Shown here piece after piece: positions 49,341 to 57,993 of a DNA stretch of 64,000 bases; within the stretch, counting starts at the first letter, position 1, and each line of letters begins with the position of its first letter. A program made the translations under genes and the position numbers. The notes under the pieces were generated by a model that was not told the origin of the DNA, did not search any database, and saw only the letters and a program-made list of their open reading frames with translations. The DNA comes from JABFRJ01 sp031374735 (lineage in GTDB: Bacteria; Pseudomonadota; Alphaproteobacteria; Rhizobiales; Hyphomicrobiaceae). The stretch is from NCBI GenBank assembly GCA_031374735.1, contig JANMGQ010000201.1, positions 17,598 to 81,597 on the forward strand, written 5' to 3'.

Positions 49341-52300
49341 TCAAACCTTCCAAACCTTCATCACTTCGTCGCCGAAGTGGTTGATCACTTTCACGGCGAT
49401 GCGGCCGCTCTTGGGGCGTGCGAACGGACGCGACGTGTCGCGGTTGAGCGTACTCCAGGCATCTTCGTCGATCTCGGCCCGCAAGGCGGCCTTCAGCGAC
49501 TTGTACGGGTCGTTGGCGCCGAGGAAGTACGCGTGCCGTACGAAAAAGCTTTCCTCGTTGTAGTTTGTGTCGATAAACCACGCGGCGATGCTCTTGGTGT
49601 CGCCGGAGCGGATGTCGCCAGTGTTCGGGTCGAACACGTCGATGCCGTTGATCTTGACGGAGATGCGGTCGTCGCCCTCTTCATGCACCTCGACATCGGG
49701 TTCACCGAAGATCACGAACAGGTTGCCCTTGCCGGTGTTCTTCAAGTCCTCTGCCATGTGTAGGTCGGGGTTCATCTTCGCCTTGAGGATCGGCAGCGGC
49801 CCGAGCCGGTTCAGCTCGGTCGCGTGCGCGTCATACGCAAAGGCGCAGGCGATCAGCACGTCGAAACGCGCTTCCGTGGCCTCGCGCGCGGCGGCAACGA
49901 GATCGATGCGCGTCAGCGTGCCGAACTCCGGGCCGATCAGGATGGCCGCGCGGCGCTGTTTGTCGCCTTCGAGGAAGATGCCTTCGGCGCCGATGTACTC
50001 GCCCGGCCACCCCGTGATCGGATCGAGGCGGATGGTGTCGCGTTTCTCCATCTGGTGGACGCCGGCTGAGCGCAGATGCTCGATGATCATCTGCGAGAAG
50101 TCGGTCGGCGGCGTCATGAGCTTGGTGCGGCGCTTCTTCTTGGAGAGCGCCTTCAGGTCGTCGGCAAACTCCTCCGTGCCGGATGGCATGACGCGGTGTG
50201 GCGACAGGCTCTCGACCGTGAACGGTCCAGCGACGCGGACGCGCGAGGTGTCGACGTAGGGCCGGTCATAGAGGTATTCGACGTCGGCCGCCTTGGCGAT
50301 GCTGTCGTCGATCTTCTTCTGGCGCGCGATGCGCGCGGTCCACCATGCGGCATGCGCCGCCTTGCCGTTCTCAGGCCAGCCGGCCTCGACCTCGCGCGGG
50401 ATCTCCCATTCTTCCCAGGACTTCTTCAGCGCGCTGTTGAGCTTGGTGCGCAGCGGCTCCAGCGTCTGCTGGAAGTCCTCCCAGATCGTATCGATCTCAG
50501 CGTTGTTGGCGATGGACTTCAGCGTGATGTGCGGCGCGCGCTCGTAGACAAAGCCTTGGCGGATATCGCTTGATATCGGCGCGTCAGCCTGAAGCCTGCC
50601 GGAGATCTTCTGTTCCTGCTCGCGACCCTCTTTGGTGTCAGCCAAATGGTAGAACGGATACCGCGCGCTCATCAGGCGCGTACGTGCAAGCGCAAGTGCG
50701 ACACGCGAGGTGTCAACTGTGATCCACCGTCGGCCCCATTGCTCAGCAACAGTCGCAGTCGTGCCTGAGCCGCAAGTCGGATCAAGCACGATGTCACCGG
50801 GGTCGGTAGCCATCAAGATGCAGCGCTGAACAATCGTGGTGCTTGTCTGGACAACATAGACAATTCCGGCCGCGCCCGCGGTGTCAGTCCAAACGTTCGA
50901 AAGCGGGTAGGCAGCAAAGTCTTCTATGAATCGGACGTACGCAACTGTTGATGTTCTCGCCTCAATCCGAGCAGCTTTCGCCAGTCTGTCTAAGCCGACG
51001 AGTGAGGTTTTCCAATTCGAGGATGTCCCTGAATGATACTCCTGCCGTTGGAAGCTCCACGAAGCAGTCGTGTTCGTGCGCACCCCGCTCGATATCAGGC
51101 TGGTCAACTGGTAAGCCTTCGCATCAGCAGGAAGCGATGTGCCCTCTTTCTCTTTTTTGGTCAAAGGCCGGCATAAAAGATCCGGTAGCCGCAATTTGTC
51201 GTAGCGTGCGCCACTACCCTCTCCAACTCCTACTTCCTTCTTGAAGTAGAGCTGTCTGTATTTGAGGCGTCCAAGGTCCTTTGCAAACCATACGATATAG
51301 TCGGCTACGTTTGGTATAGCTGTTGTCTCTTGGCCGCCCGTTTTTCGCAGGCAAATCATAGAAACCAGATTGCCCTCCCCAAACACCTCGTCCATCAGCG
51401 CGCGCACGCGGTGCACGTTCTCGTCACCGATCTGGACGAAGATGCTGCCGCTGTCGTGCAACAAGTCGCGCGCGACGGTGAGGCGGTCGCGCAGGTAGGT
51501 AAGGTAGGAGTGGATGCCGTCCTTCCAGGTATCGCGGAACGCCTTCACCTGCTCTGGCTCGCGGCTGATGTCGGTCTGCTTGCCGTCTTTGACGTCGCGC
51601 GATTGCGTCGAGACCTGCCAATTCGAGTTGAACTTGATGCCGTAAGGCGGGTCGAAATAGATGCACTGCACCTTGCCGCGCAGATGCTCGCGCTCGGCAA
51701 GGCTCGCCATCACTTGCAGGCTATCGCCGAGGATCATGCGGTTCTGCCAGTACTGGTCGTGCTGGTAGAACTCGGTGCGCTTCTCCGGGTCGTTCAAGCC
51801 GTTGAAGTCATGGAAATGGTCGCGGAACATCGAGAGTTGATCGTCGGCGCCGGCCTGCCGCTCGCGCGTCTGCCGCATCAGGTCATCAATGATTGCCTGC
51901 GGGTGGATCTTGTCCTGGTTGTAAAGCGGCGGCGCGTTGACGACGAGGTCCGACCAGTCTTGCTCGTCCTTGCCACGCCAGACGAGCTGCGCGTCGCCAA
52001 TCTCGATCGTGGCCGGCTTGCCCTCCTTCTCACGCTCGATCAGCGTCCTGAGTTGCGCCGGCGTCAGCGTCAGCTTCGCGCCCTTCCAGACGATCTGCGG
52101 ATCGAGATCGCGGTTGCGCTCACGCGTCTCGCCCTGGCGCAATGGTCTCGCGCGACGAAACATGACCGGCCCACGCGGATCATGCTCCTCTTGGCTCTCC
52201 GCCGCCGACTGGTATTCCGCGGTCGGGATGTTCCGCCGCGTCGATTTAGCGTGCATCAACGCCTCGACCTGCTTCGGCCGCGCCGACTTGATCGCCTTCG

Positions 52301-52403
52301 ACGCTGCCGGTGCCCTTGCCGCAACGGCCTTGCGCTTCGCCTTGTTGGCAGGCGCTTGGGTGGCCTTGGCCTTTGCCACGTTCGGTTTTGCCTTCTTGGC
52401 CAT
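49341..52403 (-). CDS. mod: Type III restriction-modification system, DNA methyltransferase (Mod)
   Basis: The 1020-residue protein has an unusual Lys/Ala-rich N-terminus (residues 1-50) that could bind DNA. The adenine-methyltransferase catalytic motif is in CIYFDPPYGIKFN (DPPY 251-254) and the AdoMet motif is DPTCGSGTTATVAEQWGRR. The DPPY-before-FxGxG order is the beta class used by type III Mod proteins. A long C-terminal target-recognition and Res-binding part follows. ATG 52403 has GAAGGA upstream and lies two bases after the ORF6N stop. The enzyme should methylate one strand of an asymmetric site and guide Res. Confidence 0.92.
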   Translation of the reverse strand: MAKKAKPNVAKAKATQAPANKAKRKAVAARAPAASKAIKSARPKQVEALMHAKSTRRNIPTAEYQSAAESQEEHDPRGPVMFRRARPLRQGETRERNRDLDPQIVWKGAKLTLTPAQLRTLIEREKEGKPATIEIGDAQLVWRGKDEQDWSDLVVNAPPLYNQDKIHPQAIIDDLMRQTRERQAGADDQLSMFRDHFHDFNGLNDPEKRTEFYQHDQYWQNRMILGDSLQVMASLAEREHLRGKVQCIYFDPPYGIKFNSNWQVSTQSRDVKDGKQTDISREPEQVKAFRDTWKDGIHSYLTYLRDRLTVARDLLHDSGSIFVQIGDENVHRVRALMDEVFGEGNLVSMICLRKTGGQETTAIPNVADYIVWFAKDLGRLKYRQLYFKKEVGVGEGSGARYDKLRLPDLLCRPLTKKEKEGTSLPADAKAYQLTSLISSGVRTNTTASWSFQRQEYHSGTSSNWKTSLVGLDRLAKAARIEARTSTVAYVRFIEDFAAYPLSNVWTDTAGAAGIVYVVQTSTTIVQRCILMATDPGDIVLDPTCGSGTTATVAEQWGRRWITVDTSRVALALARTRLMSARYPFYHLADTKEGREQEQKISGRLQADAPISSDIRQGFVYERAPHITLKSIANNAEIDTIWEDFQQTLEPLRTKLNSALKKSWEEWEIPREVEAGWPENGKAAHAAWWTARIARQKKIDDSIAKAADVEYLYDRPYVDTSRVRVAGPFTVESLSPHRVMPSGTEEFADDLKALSKKKRRTKLMTPPTDFSQMIIEHLRSAGVHQMEKRDTIRLDPITGWPGEYIGAEGIFLEGDKQRRAAILIGPEFGTLTRIDLVAAAREATEARFDVLIACAFAYDAHATELNRLGPLPILKAKMNPDLHMAEDLKNTGKGNLFVIFGEPDVEVHEEGDDRISVKINGIDVFDPNTGDIRSGDTKSIAAWFIDTNYNEESFFVRHAYFLGANDPYKSLKAALRAEIDEDAWSTLNRDTSRPFARPKSGRIAVKVINHFGDEVMKVWKV

Positions 52404-52405
52404 TC

Positions 52406-53272
52406 TCAATCCTTCTCGCCGGTGAGCTTGCCGCGCTTGGGCGGGGCAAGCGACACAGGGGCTGCGAACTGCGGCAGCATCTGCGCCAGTACGCCGGGTT
52501 CCATCTCGTCTGTCATTTTCAGGAGCTTCTTGATCAGCTCAATCTTCTTGTCGACATTGTCGAGCACGATTTTCTCTGTCTCGGCGCGCGATTTTTTCAG
52601 GTCGGCCTGTCGACGCTCGTAAATGTCGCGGGTCTGCTCCAGGATCTTCAACGTCTCGGCTGCGATCTGCTCGTTCTTGATCTGCGGCGATTTCAGCCAA
52701 GCATTGAGATGATCACGCAGCCCGGTTGCAGTTTCGCCGAGAACATCTGCGACCGTCGTCTTGCCTTTGGAATCGACGGCCATATCCAGGAGATCGCCGA
52801 TGGCTTTGACGATGCGCTTGCGCAGCTTGCGGATGTCATCGACGTCTTCATCGTGCGGCACCAGACGCGACGGGTTCGAGACGACGACGGAGCTTTGGCC
52901 TTGCCGTAATTGAACGTAGACGCTCAGGAACAGATCGATGATCTGGTCGGTCGCATCGAGTGCCTGGGGGGAGGTCAGCACCGTTGCAAGGCGCACAACG
53001 CCCTTCTGGGTGAATACCAACGGCGTCCAGCCCCGGCCAGAGATCACACCCTGTGATCTCAAAACATCGCGCTCCTGGTCTGTCACGTCGAAAGTATGAT
53101 TTTCGTTGAATTTCAATTCGTTGCGATTGACCGCCTGCCGCAGTTCCCGGGTTTCGACGCCGAACGCCTGCGCGACCTGTGCCGCCAGCATGACCGGTCG
53201 GCCGCGCAACATCAGCACCTGTGGTGCCGTCTGCACCAATGACGTGCCATCCGCTTCATCGTCGTCAGCCAT
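52406..53272 (-). CDS. ORF6N/KilA-N-type domain protein between res and mod
   Basis: The 288-residue protein has an N-terminal ORF6N-like DNA-binding domain (RPVMLAAQVAQAFGVETREL, then NRNELKFNENHTFDVTDQE and PLVFTQKGVVRLATVL). A long helical, coiled-coil C-terminus follows (RRQADLKKSRAETEKIVLDN). ATG 53272 is where family similarity starts; the longer frame runs into the res gene. Such domains are common in phage regulators. A matching palindrome occurs at the res stop and inside this gene, so it may control the operon. Confidence 0.8.
   Translation of the reverse strand: MADDDEADGTSLVQTAPQVLMLRGRPVMLAAQVAQAFGVETRELRQAVNRNELKFNENHTFDVTDQERDVLRSQGVISGRGWTPLVFTQKGVVRLATVLTSPQALDATDQIIDLFLSVYVQLRQGQSSVVVSNPSRLVPHDEDVDDIRKLRKRIVKAIGDLLDMAVDSKGKTTVADVLGETATGLRDHLNAWLKSPQIKNEQIAAETLKILEQTRDIYERRQADLKKSRAETEKIVLDNVDKKIELIKKLLKMTDEMEPGVLAQMLPQFAAPVSLAPPKRGKLTGEKD
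53040..53060. repeat. Palindrome GAGATCACA-N3-TGTGATCTC inside the ORF6N gene
   Basis: Nine-base arms around CCC lie within the coding sequence for the ORF6N domain. The same arms recur at 53291-53311. As both are in or next to the same regulator-like gene, they are candidate binding sites for its product. Confidence 0.6.
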
Positions 53273-53290
53273 CTCGCCCCCTCGACATGA

Positions 53291-53311
53291 GAGATCACAG
53301 CCTGTGATCTC
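53291..53311. repeat. Palindrome GAGATCACAG-C-CTGTGATCTC at the res-ORF6N junction
   Basis: A perfect dyad with ten-base arms around one base overlaps the last bases of res and lies 19 bases before the ORF6N start. It is the second copy of the element at 53040-53060. Confidence 0.65.
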
Positions 53312-56300
53312 AGGCTGCCTGTGTCGCGTCCTTGACCAGCTTCTTGAACGCCTTGTCGATCTCAAACACGTCGGTGAACTCGGCGAACGCCCAACGCCCA
53401 AAGGTGCCGAGATTGTTGACGGCCGGCACCCAGTGCGTTGCCATGATCTCGGCTTTCAACTGAGCGTCTTGGCCGCGATAGCCCTTTATCTCGATGACAA
53501 TGTTCAGAAGATCGTCGGCGCCGTTGCCGTCATCCACTCGCACGATGAAGTCCGGCAAGTAGCGCCTCTGATTGCCGCCGTCCCGATAGGGGACTTCGAA
53601 CTGAAGACCTTGGTTCTTGACGTAAGCGCGGACCTGCGGATGCGCTTCGACAACGCGCGCCAGTTCCGCCTCCCACTCGCTGTCATACACGACGCAGTTG
53701 ACGTGGCACTTGTCAGCCTGAGTTTTGTAGATCGTCTCTTTCGTCGTGTTGAACGAGACATGTGTGGTGGAGCCGCGCGGATTGTACGGGTCGAGGACGG
53801 CGCGCAGCCCCTTATCCTTGCCGACAGCACGTTGGCAGGCGTTGTAAATCAGCTCGGCCGCGCGCTCGGCGATATCCGTATAGGTGATCATGCCCGGCAT
53901 CGTGCCGCCGGTGCATTCGTAGTAACCCTCATCGAACCAGCGGCGTGTCACCGTCATCAGGCTGGTCATCAAATGCATCGGTGCCGGCTGCCCTTGCACA
54001 CGAAAACGCGTGAACAACAGCCGCTTGGCTACGTGCATCGTCATGGTGCTCTGGCGCATTTGGCCGAACACCTCGCTGTGCCGATCAGGGCCGATCTCGA
54101 CGCCTTGGCCGACAATGCCTTCGAGCAGGGTCCGGCAAGCGCCGACCATGTCTGGTGTGAGCAACAGCTTCGAGTCCTTGGTGAACTCAGCGCGAATGGT
54201 CTCGTCGGCAAGATCGCGGCGGTATCCCGTGACGCGCGGAAACACGATGGTCAGAGCATCGCGCTCTTTGATTGTGTGTACCCGAGTTGCTTTCTTAGGC
54301 TTGGTCGGCTTCGGCACGACCGGGTTGGCCGTGAAGTCGAAGGGGATGCCGAGGATGTCGGCGTATTCGACCTCGAAGTAGCCTTCCTCGTTCACATCGT
54401 AGGACTGCCGGCGCAAAGCGCGACCGACGACCTGCTCGCAAAGAAGCTGCGTGCCGAAGGCGCGGACACCAAGGATGTGCGTGACGGTGTTGGTATCCCA
54501 ACCCTCTGTCAGCATCGACACAGAGACCACACACCGAACCTGCTCGCCGAGCCGGCCTTCCTTGCCAACCGTGTTCATCACTTCCCGCAGCAAGTCCGCG
54601 TCGGTGACGTTGTCGCGTTCCTTCTGGGAGGCGCCGCGTATGGCCATCTCGTTCTTGAACTGCGCGATCTCGGCAGCGGCCATTTCGCGGAAGCTCTTGT
54701 CGAGCGCCTCGCCCGATTCGAGCTGCGCAGAATCGATCAAGATGGTGTTCGGTCGACCGAGACGTTCACCGTTGTTGTCAAAGTTTCGGAACAGTTCGAG
54801 ATGGCCAGAGTGCTCGCGAACCTTCTCGCCGTCCTCGCTCTCGCGCTCGAAGCCAGCGATCCACTCATAGACGATCTTTGACGTTGCCGTGTTGTTGCAA
54901 ACAACGATGAATACCGGCGGGACAGCGATGCCTTCGCGCTGCCACGTGTCAAAGACCTTTTTGTAGTGGTCGTAGAGTGAATGCAGCGCCGTTTGCAGCG
55001 GCGCCGGCAGACTGAGAGGGTCCAGTTCGCCAGCCTTCGCCGCGCCCTTCTTCGGCAGGCTGAAGCCCTTCTCTTTCAAATGGCCCCAGAGGTCGCGATA
55101 GATCGGCATTTCGCCGTCCGGCAGGTTGTCTGCTACCGGCACGCGCGGCAGCTTTACGATCCCGCACTCGATGGCGTCCATCAGCGAGAAATCGCTCACC
55201 GACCATGGGAACAGCGTGCCCTCGGCGTAACCGGACCCGCGCAGAAAAAACGGCGTGGCCGAGAGGTCGTAGGTGGCGCGCACGCCCACCTTCTTATTGA
55301 GCGCCTCGATGCCAGAGATCCAGAGGCGGGCAGCCTCGTTGTTCTCTTTCGCCTCGTCCTTGTCCTCGCCCTTGAGGTCGCCCTCGTCGTCCTTTTCAGC
55401 CTTCTCCCGATAACAGTGGTGCGCCTCGTCGTTGATGACAACGATGTTTTTCATTTTTGCGAGTCGGCCGCAGGCACGGGCAAGCATTTCGCCGATCGTC
55501 TCCAATGTACGAAGCTTTTCGGTTCTCCCAGGCACTCGGCCCTCGACCAATCGCTTCGTAGCAGGGGATACCTTTAGTCTCTCCTGCTGTTTGAACGCGT
55601 GGTAGTTCGTGATGACGATTGTCGCCTTCGACATGTGGGGCATCAAATCGTTCGGCAGGATTTCACGTGTCTTGTAGTAACTGTCTGGCTCTTCAGGTCG
55701 CAGCACCCGGAGACGATCCCGAATTGTGATTCCCGGCGCAACGATAAGAAAACCGCTGCTGAACCTCTTGTCCTCTTTTGACACTTCCGCGTTGACCGTC
55801 TGCCACGCGATCAACATGGCCATGACGGTCGTCTTGCCGCTTCCGGTTGCCATTTTGAGTGCGAGGCGGAACAGCTCAGGATTGGCATCTCTGTTGGCGT
55901 CGGCCAGCTGATCGAGCAGTGGTTTGAACTGCCTCCTCCCCGGCGCCACCTCGGTCAGCCAAATGATCGTCTCGACGGCCTCGGTTTGGCAGAAGAAGGG
56001 GCGCTGATTGCTGAAGATGTGCGTCCGCCAATGCGTGAGCAGGCGCTGGGTCGTCAGCGTGACGTTCCAATCAGCCGGGTTCGGCAATTGCCGCCAGCCA
56101 TCAACATGGCTGCGGATCTGGTTGACCAATTGATTGACGTCATACTTCTGGCCAGTCGTCGTCTGGCTGCCGAGGAGGTCGCCTTGCTCCTCGGTCTTGC
56201 GCTTCTTTCGCGGCTTGGGAACTGGCGTTAAAAGCTCCGACGGCCGCCGCTGCATAACCGGCGGGCCGTCGATCGGTTGGCCATCCTTGTCCAGCCGATG

Positions 56301-56363
56301 GTGCCGCGACGGCGCCTTGTACGGCGAGTTCAATATCGGCTGGTCGAAAAATGTTGATGCCAT
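53310..56363 (-). CDS. res: Type III restriction-modification system, restriction subunit (Res)
   Basis: The 1017-residue protein starts at ATG 56363 (MASTFFDQPILNSPYK). It is an SF2 helicase with Walker A MATGSGKTT (172-179), Walker B NDEAHH (about 311-316), DLSATPFF and the C-terminal VVGRALRRQSYD. A PD-(D/E)xK nuclease end follows (RRYLPDFIVRVDD ... IVIEIKGYRG). This is the architecture of type III Res proteins, which translocate or slide and cut between two sites. It is the first gene of the six-gene minus-strand group. Confidence 0.93.
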   Translation of the reverse strand: MASTFFDQPILNSPYKAPSRHHRLDKDGQPIDGPPVMQRRPSELLTPVPKPRKKRKTEEQGDLLGSQTTTGQKYDVNQLVNQIRSHVDGWRQLPNPADWNVTLTTQRLLTHWRTHIFSNQRPFFCQTEAVETIIWLTEVAPGRRQFKPLLDQLADANRDANPELFRLALKMATGSGKTTVMAMLIAWQTVNAEVSKEDKRFSSGFLIVAPGITIRDRLRVLRPEEPDSYYKTREILPNDLMPHMSKATIVITNYHAFKQQERLKVSPATKRLVEGRVPGRTEKLRTLETIGEMLARACGRLAKMKNIVVINDEAHHCYREKAEKDDEGDLKGEDKDEAKENNEAARLWISGIEALNKKVGVRATYDLSATPFFLRGSGYAEGTLFPWSVSDFSLMDAIECGIVKLPRVPVADNLPDGEMPIYRDLWGHLKEKGFSLPKKGAAKAGELDPLSLPAPLQTALHSLYDHYKKVFDTWQREGIAVPPVFIVVCNNTATSKIVYEWIAGFERESEDGEKVREHSGHLELFRNFDNNGERLGRPNTILIDSAQLESGEALDKSFREMAAAEIAQFKNEMAIRGASQKERDNVTDADLLREVMNTVGKEGRLGEQVRCVVSVSMLTEGWDTNTVTHILGVRAFGTQLLCEQVVGRALRRQSYDVNEEGYFEVEYADILGIPFDFTANPVVPKPTKPKKATRVHTIKERDALTIVFPRVTGYRRDLADETIRAEFTKDSKLLLTPDMVGACRTLLEGIVGQGVEIGPDRHSEVFGQMRQSTMTMHVAKRLLFTRFRVQGQPAPMHLMTSLMTVTRRWFDEGYYECTGGTMPGMITYTDIAERAAELIYNACQRAVGKDKGLRAVLDPYNPRGSTTHVSFNTTKETIYKTQADKCHVNCVVYDSEWEAELARVVEAHPQVRAYVKNQGLQFEVPYRDGGNQRRYLPDFIVRVDDGNGADDLLNIVIEIKGYRGQDAQLKAEIMATHWVPAVNNLGTFGRWAFAEFTDVFEIDKAFKKLVKDATQAA

Positions 56364-56480
56364 GTCAAGGGTGCGATTCGCTGTGGGTCCAACACACAAA
56401 GAGTAGCGGCTGGCCTCTCACAGGTACACGCCCCATGTGGGCGAGCCCACATCAATGTTTGGTCACTGCATCAAAGCAGT

Positions 56481-57521
56481 TCAGGCCAATTCGGCGTCTA
56501 TCGAGCAAGGTAGATAGGGAAGGACCGGCACCCTCAGGAACCTTGAGGCCACATCCGCGCCGCCAGCTTCGACCAGCGAATGCGCCATGCTTGGCAGTTC
56601 TTCCTTTGCCCGAGCATAATCATCCAAGGCTATCGGGCGCGGCGACTCTGGGGCGTCGATCCGCGTCACTTGGTCCTTACCTACGAGCAGATATGTCTGG
56701 CCAAGCGCATTCAGAGACTGCGCTCTAACCGCAGCCTGGAAGACATTCCGCCATTGCAACATCCCGCCAATGGATTGTGAGTTCGAGACACGGAACGACG
56801 TCTCCCCGCAGCCAAGACTGAGGACTTCGATCTGGCGACGATCGATGTCAAAACAGGCGAGCGCGTCGACGACGGCGTTCATGATCGGATTGTTTGCCCA
56901 CAAACCACCATCGAGCATGATGTAACCGTTGTTCGGTAGCGCCCGGAAAAACGTCGGCGCAGCAGCCGTTGCGAGTCCGACGCGAACGCTCCTCTCGACC
57001 CGGTCCAGCTTGTAGTCCGGATGATGAGGCGTCTTGTAAATCCAAGGTTCGCCGTGGCGCCCCTCGAAGGCAGGGATCACTAGGCGCTTCCGCGCTTCAC
57101 CCAAGGTGACCGGTCCAAGAACTCGCAGCAACTCGCCTTCGAGCACGGCACTGTCGTACACGGTCCTCAGGCCACGGCGCATGAACCGATAGGCACGCCC
57201 GAACGCCGTCATCGGAGGAAAGATCAGACATCCCCGTTCAACGTAGAAGTCACGAATCTCCGCGGCAGTCCGACCATGCGCGAGACCGAGTGCGATGATG
57301 CCGCCGGTCGAAGTCCCGGCGATCATATCGAAGTGGTTGCCGATCGAACGGCCGTCGAGGTAGCGCTGTTCGAGTTCGGCCAAGACGGCCGCCGGAAGAA
57401 TTCCGCAAATCCCGCCGCCATCGATCGACAAGACGCGGAACGGCTGACCGTTCGGCCAGGGCTGCGGCTTGCGTCGTTGCTGAAGCGTGCCGTCAGAGCG
57501 GCGAGGGGGGACGTAAGTCAT
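56481..57521 (-). CDS. capV: Patatin-like phospholipase, CBASS effector (CapV type)
   Basis: The 346-residue protein has the patatin core: oxyanion loop SIDGGGICGILPAAVL, nucleophile GTSTGG and catalytic Asp in MLDGGLWANNP. CapV proteins are activated by cyclic GMP-AMP to degrade membrane phospholipids and kill the infected cell. I choose ATG 57521 (MTYVPPRRSD), overlapping the E2 gene by 29 bases; ATG 57563 is an alternative. It lies last in the order CD-NTase - E2 - patatin, on the minus strand. The link to CBASS rests on the neighbours. Confidence 0.87.
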   Translation of the reverse strand: MTYVPPRRSDGTLQQRRKPQPWPNGQPFRVLSIDGGGICGILPAAVLAELEQRYLDGRSIGNHFDMIAGTSTGGIIALGLAHGRTAAEIRDFYVERGCLIFPPMTAFGRAYRFMRRGLRTVYDSAVLEGELLRVLGPVTLGEARKRLVIPAFEGRHGEPWIYKTPHHPDYKLDRVERSVRVGLATAAAPTFFRALPNNGYIMLDGGLWANNPIMNAVVDALACFDIDRRQIEVLSLGCGETSFRVSNSQSIGGMLQWRNVFQAAVRAQSLNALGQTYLLVGKDQVTRIDAPESPRPIALDDYARAKEELPSMAHSLVEAGGADVASRFLRVPVLPYLPCSIDAELA

Positions 57522-57993
57522 TGCCGTGTCTTTCTGGGGGAAGAGGATGTCGGCCGCCGCCATACCACCGCCCTGTCGCCAGCCACCCTTCGTAGCAAGC
57601 AAGCCAATCGACGGCCCAAGGCACGGTGGTGTCCGCGATCAAGTCGGCGGCTGACCATTCGTGCTGTGCAGGATCGAAGAGGCACAACGGCGAGTCCTGT
57701 AGCTTCTCAGCGTCGAAGAACACGTGAGGCAGCGGGCCATCCTCGCGGTCGTTGAAGCGGAACTCCAGGCGCGGTTGAAGAACGCGCACGAGTGGAATTC
57801 GGTCGAGTAGCAGCAGACGGGTGTCCATCGTCGGCGGGCCGTACTCGATCGCGACCCGATATGGTCGCATGATCCCGACCAATGAACCGAACCACGTGCA
57901 CCGGGCCGGGCCGGTCATCGTGACCGAGAATTCCGGCCACCGCCTGCGCATGGCGTGATCCTGCTGCATCAGCGTTTTTGCGGCTTTTGCCAT
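57493..57993 (-). CDS. E2-like conjugating protein of a short type II CBASS
   Basis: The 166-residue protein has the bacterial E2-like pattern. A beta-rich first half (FSVTMTGPARCTWFGSLVGI) precedes the catalytic cysteine in SPLCLFDPAQHEWSAADLIA (Cys about 104). A conserved tail VPWAVDWLACYEGWLATG and RWYGGGRHP follows. In CBASS with E2 only, this protein attaches the CD-NTase to a target and primes it, without E1 and JAB genes, which are indeed absent. The gene overlaps the CD-NTase end by 25 bases. Confidence 0.82.
   Translation of the reverse strand: MAKAAKTLMQQDHAMRRRWPEFSVTMTGPARCTWFGSLVGIMRPYRVAIEYGPPTMDTRLLLLDRIPLVRVLQPRLEFRFNDREDGPLPHVFFDAEKLQDSPLCLFDPAQHEWSAADLIADTTVPWAVDWLACYEGWLATGRWYGGGRHPLPPERHGNDLRPPSPL

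Noticed and set aside
53106..54881. 591-residue plus-strand frame
   Set aside because: It is opposite the res gene, whose helicase and nuclease motifs are clear; long antisense frames are common at high GC.
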